Below, one piece after another: positions 6,102-12,560 of a DNA stretch of 15,552 nucleotides. Position 1 is the stretch's first letter, and every line of letters begins with the position of its first letter. The notes beneath the pieces were generated by a model. It was not told the origin of the DNA. It worked only from the letters and a program-made list of their open reading frames with translations, and did no database searches. The position numbers were made by a program, and so were the translations under genes. The DNA is from Oscillospiraceae bacterium (lineage in GTDB: Bacteria; Bacillota_A; Clostridia; Oscillospirales; Oscillospiraceae), in contig CADAPN010000029.1 of the NCBI GenBank assembly GCA_902789835.1, positions 1-15,552 of the forward strand. The letters are read 5' to 3'.

Positions 6102-8408
6102 TTGGGTGTCTGGAAAAAAACATGGTGCAATCTATGCGCCGTTACCTGCGGCTTGGAGATGGAGGTCGAGGACAATCGGATCATCAATGTCCGCCCCGAC
6201 CCGTCCAGCCCGCGGTCAAACGGCTACTGCTGCCGCAAGGGCAGAACGGCGAAATACTTTACTGAGAACCGGGATCGACTCCTCTATCCGAAAAAGCGTG
6301 TGGGCGACCACTATGAGCGCATTTCCTGGGAGCAGGCATACCGGGAGATTGCCGAACGCGCCAACGCCATTATTCAAAAGCACGGTCCGCGTTCTGCGGC
6401 TTTTCTCGGCGGCGGAACCTATTCCATTACAACGCCGGCCGCTACCGCACTGCCGCTGATGAAGGCCATCGGCACGCAGTATAATTTCAATCCCATCGGC
6501 GTGGAATTTATGGGCGACTGGTGGAGCCACGGCCGCATTTTCGGCTATGCGTTCCATTTTTTGGAGCCGGATGATGAGAACAATGAGGTCATTGTCTATT
6601 GGGGCAGCAACGCATATGTCTCTCATCAGATGCCGAACGCAAAGAGGACGATCCGCAGTTTTTCCCGTGATCCGGAGAAGATGGTCATCGTTGTCGATCC
6701 GCGGCTGAGCGAGACGGCGCGCATGGCAGACCTGCACATCTTGCTGGCCAATGGCTCGGACGCCCTGCTGATGCGCGCACTGATTGCCATCATTCTGGAA
6801 AAAGGCTGGCAGAACCAGGAGTATATCAATCAATACACCCGAGACTGGGCCCTTGTCCTGCCGTGGTTTAAAGGGTTTGACATCGATGCGGCACTGGAGG
6901 TTTGCCAGATCTCCCGGGAGCAGGCGGAGAAGTTTGCCCGCATTCTCACCACCAAAAAGTGGGGCATGCACCGCGATCTCGGCCTGTTCTTCGGACGGCA
7001 CTCCACCGCAAGCAGCTATCTTTGCATTCTGCTTGCGATTGTCTGCGGCATGGCGCTGGTGAAGGGCGGCAGCGTAATGCCCGAGCGTGTGCTGTATCTG
7101 GACAGTACGGATGAGAATGATCCAAAGGTCTGGCGCACGCCGGTCACGAACCGCTTCCCGGTTCTTGGGATTTTCCCGGAAGGAGTTTTTCCGGATGAAG
7201 TGCTGGGAGACAACGAGGACCGCATTCGGCTGGCTTTCAGTGTGCTGACGAATCCCGCCCGCAGCTATCCCGATTCACAGCGTATGGAGGAAGCTCTCAA
7301 AAAGCTGGAGCTTTTCGTTGCCATCGACTGTGTGGAGACGGAGACGACCATGCTGGCAGATTATGTGCTTCCCAGTATGAGCGCCTATGAGGCCGACGGT
7401 GACTTTGATATGTTCACGCTGAACTATCCGGAGGTGGTTTTCGGCAGCCGCAAGCGCATTCTTGAGCCTTTCGGCGAGGCGAAGGAAGATTCCATGATTT
7501 TTGCGGAACTGACGCAGGCCATGGGCTACCTGCCGGAGCTTCCCAAAAGCCTGTACGACGCGGCAGAGGAGGCTGTACGCACGGGGGACCGCATCAAGTA
7601 CTTTATGAAAGTCGTTATGTGGATCGGAAAAGGCGGCATGAAGTACTTTGATCAGGCTGCCACGATCATCGCACTTACCCTTGGAAAAGCCATGGGATCC
7701 TCCGGCCGGGCAATGAACTGGGCGGTTCTGCTGACCAGTCCTGTCTTCAAAAGCGCGATTCCGACTGTCCAGGCGGATACCGGTCTGCATCCTGTGCTAT
7801 CCAGGCTCCCGGTCTTCAAAGACTGGTGTGTGCTGGATGCGGCCTTTGATCTGGTTGATCACCATCCGGAGGGCGCAGTGATCGGTATGGCGGATACGGA
7901 ACATATGATGGAAAAGCATATCACGCACAAGGACGGGAAAATGCATCTCTGGTGCAAGGAGATCGAAGACTACCTCTATGCGTATATTACTCCGGAGCGG
8001 GAGCGGGAGGCGCTGATGCTCAAGGACGGAAACAACATGATCCTATCTTCCGGCAGGCGTGACGAGGGCGGCGTAAACAACGCAATGCGAAATCCGGCGA
8101 CAAGCCGTTACCGCAATCTGTATACGCTCTGGATTAACCCTGTGGATGCGGCAGAGATGGGTATTGCCGACGGAGAAAAGCTGCGCCTTTCGACCAACCG
8201 CGGATCCGTTGAGATCCCGGCAGAAATCACTTGGCGTGCATCACCCGGCTACTGCCTGATGCCGCACTACTTCGGTCTGCACTATCAGGGAGAAATACGC
8301 GGCATGCACGCCAACTATCTGACCGATAACACTGATATTGACGAACTGACCGGCAATTCCCACTGGCGGTATACCCCCTGCCGGGTCGAGAAGGTACAGG
8401 AGGTGTGA
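6102..8408 (+). CDS. Molybdopterin oxidoreductase catalytic subunit, substrate unknown
   Basis: This 768-residue protein is a DMSO-reductase-superfamily enzyme. The N-terminal [4Fe-4S] motif has Cys9, Cys12, Cys16 and Cys43 or Cys44 (GYCCRKGR). The Mo/W-bis-MGD domains follow (ISWEQAYREIAERANAI; VIVYWGSN; VVDPRLSETARMADLHI), with a C-terminal dinucleotide-binding domain from about residue 645 (SSGRRDEGGVNNAMRNP). There is no Cys or Sec where formate dehydrogenases bind Mo. The region reads MGDWWSHGRIFG, so Asp139 or Ser142 is the candidate ligand, with His143 matching the FDH catalytic His if Ser142 aligns with Sec. The FDH RGQNN motif is also absent. The start is TTG, 8 nt after GGAGG. There is no Tat signal, so it is cytoplasmic. 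The next three genes should carry its electrons to NAD+. Confidence 0.9.
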   Translation: MGVWKKTWCNLCAVTCGLEMEVEDNRIINVRPDPSSPRSNGYCCRKGRTAKYFTENRDRLLYPKKRVGDHYERISWEQAYREIAERANAIIQKHGPRSAAFLGGGTYSITTPAATALPLMKAIGTQYNFNPIGVEFMGDWWSHGRIFGYAFHFLEPDDENNEVIVYWGSNAYVSHQMPNAKRTIRSFSRDPEKMVIVVDPRLSETARMADLHILLANGSDALLMRALIAIILEKGWQNQEYINQYTRDWALVLPWFKGFDIDAALEVCQISREQAEKFARILTTKKWGMHRDLGLFFGRHSTASSYLCILLAIVCGMALVKGGSVMPERVLYLDSTDENDPKVWRTPVTNRFPVLGIFPEGVFPDEVLGDNEDRIRLAFSVLTNPARSYPDSQRMEEALKKLELFVAIDCVETETTMLADYVLPSMSAYEADGDFDMFTLNYPEVVFGSRKRILEPFGEAKEDSMIFAELTQAMGYLPELPKSLYDAAEEAVRTGDRIKYFMKVVMWIGKGGMKYFDQAATIIALTLGKAMGSSGRAMNWAVLLTSPVFKSAIPTVQADTGLHPVLSRLPVFKDWCVLDAAFDLVDHHPEGAVIGMADTEHMMEKHITHKDGKMHLWCKEIEDYLYAYITPEREREALMLKDGNNMILSSGRRDEGGVNNAMRNPATSRYRNLYTLWINPVDAAEMGIADGEKLRLSTNRGSVEIPAEITWRASPGYCLMPHYFGLHYQGEIRGMHANYLTDNTDIDELTGNSHWRYTPCRVEKVQEV

Positions 8409-8409
8409 G

Positions 8410-8850
8410 ATGGCAAGCTCTTATCAGACGGTAATCAAAAAGGCCTTTCAGGACGGCGGACTGCTGGACGCGCTGCTTGCCCTCCAGAAGCGGGACGGCT
8501 ATATCACCGAAGAAGCTCTGAAGGCTTTGGCCGAGCATGAGGGAAAGAGCCCGGCGGAGCTCTATGACACGGCGAGCTTCTATTCCATGCTGCGCTTCAG
8601 TGCGCCGGCAAAGAAGGAAATCCGCGTCTGCCGCGGTACGGCCTGCCACAGCGGAGACAACGCCGCTCTGATCGCGGCGCTGGAATCCGCCACCGGGCTG
8701 AAGATGGGCCAGAGCAATGACGAATACGGCCTGGACTGGGTGGAATGTCTCGGCCAGTGCCAGGCGGCGCCCAATCTGCTTGTGAACGGAAAGCTCTATA
8801 CCAACGTGAATCCCGCGAAGATTCCGGAACTGCTGGGAGGTGAGCGCTGA
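8410..8850 (+). CDS. NuoE/HydC-like [2Fe-2S] thioredoxin-fold subunit
   Basis: This 146-residue protein is about the normal length for NuoE/HydC. The N-terminal helical part (residues 1-60, LLDALLALQKRDGYITEEAL, DTASFYSML) precedes a thioredoxin-like ferredoxin domain. Its cluster ligands are Cys74, Cys79, Cys113 and Cys117 (C-x4-C, x33, C-x3-C), exactly the family pattern. In complex I and HydABC-type complexes this subunit holds an off-path [2Fe-2S] next to the flavin subunit. The start lies one base after the stop of the Mo subunit, with AGGAGGTG 4 nt upstream, and its own stop overlaps the next start by one base (TGATG). Tight packing indicates a single complex. Confidence 0.93.
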   Translation: MASSYQTVIKKAFQDGGLLDALLALQKRDGYITEEALKALAEHEGKSPAELYDTASFYSMLRFSAPAKKEIRVCRGTACHSGDNAALIAALESATGLKMGQSNDEYGLDWVECLGQCQAAPNLLVNGKLYTNVNPAKIPELLGGER

Positions 8851-10082
8851 TGGATGAAGTACGGATTGCCCTGCGGAATGTGGGCCGGATCAAGCCCGAT
8901 TCCATCGAGGACTACCTTGCTGCCGGCGGTTATGAGGCATTGGAAAAAGCCCGGACCATGGACCGGGGTGAACTCATCCTGACCATCGAAGAAACCAGCC
9001 GCCTCCGCGGGCGCGGCGGTGCAGCCTTCTCCACCGGAAAAAAGTGGAGCAGCGCTTTTGCGAGCAAAGAGGAGACCAAATACCTGGTCTGCAATGCCGA
9101 CGAGGGTGAGCCGGGAACCTACAAGGACCGCGTCATCATGGAGGGCGACCCCCATACGGTGATCGAGGGACTGCTGATCGGCGCCTATGCCGTCGGCGCA
9201 AAGGAATGTTTCATCTATGTCCGCGGCGAGTATGAAAAGTCCATCAAACTGCTGCGCAAGGCGGTGAAACAGGCGGAAGAGAAGGGCTTTTGCGGCGGGA
9301 CGAAGATTAAGGTCGTCTCCGGTGCGGGCGCCTATGTCTGCGGCGAAGGCACCGCCATCGTAAATTCCCTGGAGGGCCAGCGCGGGGAGCCTCGTCTGAA
9401 GCCGCCCTCCATGGCGGTGAAGGGATTGCACCAGAAGCCCACGGTCGTGAACAACGTGGAGACCTTTGCCGTGATCCCCGAGATCGTCCGGAAGGGCGCG
9501 GACTGGTTCGGCGGCATCGGCGCCGAGAAGTTCCCCGGCACGAAGCTCATGTGCCTTTCGGGGGACGTGGAGAACAAGGTCTGTGTCGAGGCCCCGACAA
9601 ACGCGACGCTGCGCGAGGTGCTGGAGCAGTTCGGCGGCGGAGTGGCCGGAGGAAAGAAGCTGAAAGCCGTCCAGCTCGGCGGATCGAGCTGCGGCTTCGT
9701 GACGCCGGAGCAGCTGGACACGCCCATCGACTTCGATTCCATCCGCTCCATCGGTGCGGCGCTGGGCTCCGGGGCCATGTATGTGATCGACGAGAGCCGG
9801 AACATGGTGGATATCCTGTGGGAGATCGCCAAATTCTTCCGGCATGAAAGCTGCGGCAAGTGCACCCCTTGCCGGGAGGGCACCATGCGCATCGAGGAGC
9901 TGCTGGAGAAGCTGGCAGCGGGCGAGGGAAGCAGACAGGATGTGGAGCTGATCAAGAAGCTCTCCGGGTACATGCAGAAGACCTGCTTCTGCCCGCTGGG
10001 GCAGAGCGCGACCACGGCGTTTATGAGCGCGCTGAAGCTCTTCCCGGAAGACTTCGATGCAAAGATCGGGAAGGAGGCATGA
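8850..10082 (+). CDS. NuoF/HydB-like NAD(H)-binding flavoprotein subunit
   Basis: This 410-residue protein has the NuoF core. The FMN/NADH fold begins LRGRGGAAFSTGKKW (52-66) and continues with NADEGEPGTYKDR and KPPSMAVKGLHQKPTVVNNVET. A [4Fe-4S] site is formed by Cys335, Cys338, Cys341 (CGKCTPC) and Cys381. It should exchange electrons between NAD(H) and the iron-sulfur chain of its neighbours. It lacks both the N-terminal [2Fe-2S] domain and the C-terminal two-cluster ferredoxin domain of bifurcating HydB proteins, so it resembles plain NuoF. The usual CGEETAL loop reads CGEGTAI, with Gly167 replacing a Glu near the nucleotide site. GGGAGGTGA lies 6 nt before the start, which overlaps the previous stop by one base. 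Confidence 0.94.
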   Translation: MDEVRIALRNVGRIKPDSIEDYLAAGGYEALEKARTMDRGELILTIEETSRLRGRGGAAFSTGKKWSSAFASKEETKYLVCNADEGEPGTYKDRVIMEGDPHTVIEGLLIGAYAVGAKECFIYVRGEYEKSIKLLRKAVKQAEEKGFCGGTKIKVVSGAGAYVCGEGTAIVNSLEGQRGEPRLKPPSMAVKGLHQKPTVVNNVETFAVIPEIVRKGADWFGGIGAEKFPGTKLMCLSGDVENKVCVEAPTNATLREVLEQFGGGVAGGKKLKAVQLGGSSCGFVTPEQLDTPIDFDSIRSIGAALGSGAMYVIDESRNMVDILWEIAKFFRHESCGKCTPCREGTMRIEELLEKLAAGEGSRQDVELIKKLSGYMQKTCFCPLGQSATTAFMSALKLFPEDFDAKIGKEA

Positions 10083-10084
10083 AC

Positions 10085-11506
10085 ATGGCGAATGTGAACA
10101 TCATCATGGACGGCAGGAGCCTGTCTGTGCCTGCCGGAACAAGCGTGCTGGAAGCGGCGCGCGAGAACGGAATCCGCATCCCGACCCTGTGCTTCCTGAA
10201 GGAACTGGACCCGAGGGCAAGCTGCCGCTTGTGCGTGGTGGAAATCGAAGGGGCAAGAACCTTCCAGCATGCCTGCGCGACCAAAGTGCGCGAGGGCATG
10301 GTCGTCCATACCGACACCGAAGCGGTCCGTGAATCGAGAAAGCTGACGCTGGAGCTGCTTCTTTCCAACCATGCGGTTGACTGCCACCACTGTCTGCGGA
10401 TCGGAAGCTCCCGCTGCGACGATCTGGATCCGAAGTTCTGTGAGATGTGCTTCTTCTGCGACTGTGTAAAGGACGGCTTCTGCGAGCTGCAGGCCCTGGC
10501 GCGGGAGTACAAAGTGGATGTGCTGCCGTTTGCTCAGAAGCACAACACGCATCCGATTGACGAAACTACCGTCATCGTCCGAAATCCCAACAAATGCATC
10601 AAATGCAAGCGCTGTGTGGACGTGTGCGGCAAGATCCAGACCGTGCACAACCTCGCGGCTTCCGGCCGCGGCTGTGAGGTCACGATCGGACCGGCCTTCG
10701 CCAGGAGCATGGCCGAGAGCGGGTGCGTCGGCTGCGGCCGCTGTGTCGAGGTCTGCCCGACGGGTGCGATCTATGCCATGGAGCATAAGGATGAACTGGT
10801 CTACTATGCCCACCGGGACGGCGTGAAAACCGCGGCCATGGTGGATGCGGCGGTCATCCCGGAGCTGGAGCGCGTGCTGAAGCTGCAGCCGGGCAGCGTG
10901 ACGCCCGAGGAGATCGCCGGAAGCCTGAAGAAGATCGGAATTGACGAGGTCTATGACGCGGCCGATTTGGAAACAGCAGCTGAGGCAGAAGCCGAAACCC
11001 TGCTGACAGAGCAGCTCGCAAAAGGCCGCGGCGCTATCCTCACCAACAGCTTTGCGGCGAAGGCCTTTCTGGAACAGGACTTCCCGGAGCGGAAGGAGAG
11101 CTTCGTGTTTTACGGCTCCGCCCTTGCGCAGTTCGGCGCTGCCCTGGGCGGGAAAGCGGACAAGCTCTTTGCTTTTACGCCCGTCGGAAACGACGCCGCC
11201 GAGACCGAAAAGACCCATCCCGTGGACATCGCGGTGAATCCGCGGGAACTGGCACGCATCATGATCCGCACCGGCTCCGAGCCGAATCCGAAGCGTACCG
11301 CGGCGCTTAAACCGCTTTCCGTGCCGCAGCCCTCCGGGAAATACGGAAGACTTCTGGAGAAGGCCGCGTGGTCCATGGGGAGAGATGCTGCGCCGGAACA
11401 CTTCACGGTGGGAGAGCTGAAGTGCGTGATCTGCCATAACCTGGGACAGGCCAGGGCGGTTCTGGAATCCGGGGAAGCCTGGGACGTGATCCGGGTGATC
11501 GGGTAA
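10085..11506 (+). CDS. HydA/NuoG-like iron-sulfur subunit with degenerate [FeFe]-hydrogenase domain
   Basis: This 473-residue protein has HydA architecture. A [2Fe-2S] domain carries Cys36, Cys47, Cys50 and Cys64. A His96-Cys100-Cys103...Cys133 [4Fe-4S] site is interrupted by a 24-residue Cys-rich insert. A two-[4Fe-4S] ferredoxin domain has Cys171/174/177/181 and Cys214/217/220/224. Residues from about 253 to 473 follow the HydA H-domain outline but lack every H-cluster ligand: TSCCP has become TNSFA (320-324), MPCTAKK has become TPVGNDA (365-371), and the protein ends at IRVIG where HydA continues MACPGGC. PRELARIM (386-393) and HNLGQARAVLESGEA remain. It is probably an electron conduit and scaffold, not a hydrogenase. 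I chose ATG 10085 over ATG 10079 because AAGGAGG is 7 nt from the former and 1 nt from the latter. Confidence 0.9.
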   Translation: MANVNIIMDGRSLSVPAGTSVLEAARENGIRIPTLCFLKELDPRASCRLCVVEIEGARTFQHACATKVREGMVVHTDTEAVRESRKLTLELLLSNHAVDCHHCLRIGSSRCDDLDPKFCEMCFFCDCVKDGFCELQALAREYKVDVLPFAQKHNTHPIDETTVIVRNPNKCIKCKRCVDVCGKIQTVHNLAASGRGCEVTIGPAFARSMAESGCVGCGRCVEVCPTGAIYAMEHKDELVYYAHRDGVKTAAMVDAAVIPELERVLKLQPGSVTPEEIAGSLKKIGIDEVYDAADLETAAEAEAETLLTEQLAKGRGAILTNSFAAKAFLEQDFPERKESFVFYGSALAQFGAALGGKADKLFAFTPVGNDAAETEKTHPVDIAVNPRELARIMIRTGSEPNPKRTAALKPLSVPQPSGKYGRLLEKAAWSMGRDAAPEHFTVGELKCVICHNLGQARAVLESGEAWDVIRVIG

Positions 11507-11605
11507 ACGCAGAAGTCTGAGAGCAGTTGACCCAAAATCGGTAAGGCAGCCCACAAAGACGCAGCGTAAAACAGCCCGAGAAACCGAAGCGTACAAAACA
11601 AAAGC

Positions 11606-11637
11606 AAAAAACGCAGAAGGAAACTTCTGCGTTTTTT
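11606..11637 (+). terminator. Strong rho-independent terminator after the Mo-enzyme operon
   Basis: AAAAAACGCAGAAG (11606-11619) and CTTCTGCGTTTTTT (11624-11637) pair perfectly around a GAAA tetraloop. The A tract on the left makes it potentially bidirectional. It lies 100 nt after the stop. The intervening 11507-11605 shows no gene. Confidence 0.92.
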
Positions 11638-11639
11638 CA

Positions 11640-11668
11640 TTGCACTTTTCTCAAGTGCATGGTATCAT
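11640..11668 (+). promoter_or_regulatory. Predicted promoter of the ttcA-like operon, with internal palindrome
   Basis: TGG-TATCAT is an extended -10 (hexamer 11663-11668) with TTGCAC (11640-11645) 17 nt upstream. The spacer holds a perfect inverted repeat TGCACTT-N5-AAGTGCA (11641-11659), which could be an operator. The start codon follows about 28 nt after the -10. Confidence 0.55.
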
Positions 11669-11696
11669 AAAAAGACTTGATTTTCGGGGGAAACGC

Positions 11697-12560
11697 ATGA
11701 GCAGAGAGCTTGAAAAATACCAGCTGGTAGAGCAGAGCATCAATAAAAAATTCCACAAGAGCCTGTGGCGGCCGTTCATCAACGCCATGAAACAGTATGA
11801 ACTGGTACAGGCGGGAGATAAAATCGCCGCCTGCGTCTCCGGGGGGAAGGATTCCTTCCTGAACGCCAAGCTCCTGCAGATGCTTCAGCGGCACAGCGAC
11901 GTGCCCTTTGAGCTGGTTTTCCTGATGATGGACCCGGGGTACAACGAGGAAAACCGCCGGGTGATCGAGGAGAACGCAAAGCTCCTGAACATCCCGCTCA
12001 CGGTCTTTGAGACGGATATCTTCGACGTGACGGCGTCTGTGGGAAAGAGCAGCTCGGCCTGCTATCTCTGCGCCCGGATGCGCCGGGGCTATCTTTACAG
12101 CAAGGCAAAGAAGCTCGGCTGCAACAAGATCGCCCTCGGGCACCATCTGAGCGATGTGATCGAGACGACCCTGATGGGCATGTTCTACGGCTCCCAGCTG
12201 CAGGCCATGCAGCCGAAGCTGCACAGCAAGAACTTCGAGGGCATGACCCTGATCCGCCCGCTTTACTGCGTCCATGAGGACGATATTCTGGCCTGGTGCC
12301 GCTATAACGACCTGCACTTTATCCGCTGTGCCTGCCGCTTCACACAGAACTGTGACAGCGACGAACACAGCAGCAAGCGCAAGGAGACAAAGCTCCTGAT
12401 TCAAAGGCTGCGGGAGGGAAACCCCAACATCGACCGCAGTATCTTCAACAGCATCCACGCCGTGCATCTGGACACCTTCCCAGGCTACAAGACCGGCGGC
12501 GAAATGCACAGCTTCCTGGAGAAGTTCAATCAGGGAGAATACGGAGAAGAGAATGGATAA
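11697..12560 (+). CDS. ttcA: TtcA-like PP-loop tRNA thiolation protein
   Basis: This 287-residue protein has the ATP-binding PP-loop SGGKDS at residues 48-53 and a CYLC motif (Cys122, Cys125), followed by RRGYLYSKAKKLGCNKIALGHH. A further Cys-rich stretch (FIRCACRFTQNC) lies in the last third. TtcA uses this arrangement, a PP-loop with three cysteines binding an Fe-S cluster, to convert cytidine 32 of tRNA to 2-thiocytidine, although relatives thiolate other positions. The C-terminus retains a TtcA/TtuA-like segment (PNIDRSIFNSIHAVH). The start at ATG 11697 follows GGGGGAA. An in-frame TTG at 11640 overlaps the promoter and is rejected. It heads a three-gene operon; the next start overlaps its stop by 8 nt. 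Substrate assignment is by family only. Confidence 0.87.
   Translation: MSRELEKYQLVEQSINKKFHKSLWRPFINAMKQYELVQAGDKIAACVSGGKDSFLNAKLLQMLQRHSDVPFELVFLMMDPGYNEENRRVIEENAKLLNIPLTVFETDIFDVTASVGKSSSACYLCARMRRGYLYSKAKKLGCNKIALGHHLSDVIETTLMGMFYGSQLQAMQPKLHSKNFEGMTLIRPLYCVHEDDILAWCRYNDLHFIRCACRFTQNCDSDEHSSKRKETKLLIQRLREGNPNIDRSIFNSIHAVHLDTFPGYKTGGEMHSFLEKFNQGEYGEENG

Noticed and set aside
6076..6459. Plus-strand ATG ORF covering the start of the Mo subunit
   Set aside because: It is out of frame with the cysteine motif, and GGAGG is placed for the TTG at 6102 instead.
6102..8408. Selenocysteine formate dehydrogenase
   Set aside because: There is no in-frame TGA; the codon at the aligned site is AGC (Ser) and the FDH RGQNN motif is missing.
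10085..11506. Functional [FeFe]-hydrogenase
   Set aside because: All three H-cluster ligand motifs are replaced or truncated.
9332..11596. 754-codon minus-strand open frame opposite the NuoF/HydA-like genes
   Set aside because: It is antisense to clear iron-sulfur proteins, has no domain logic or good ribosome site, and reflects GC-rich codon use.
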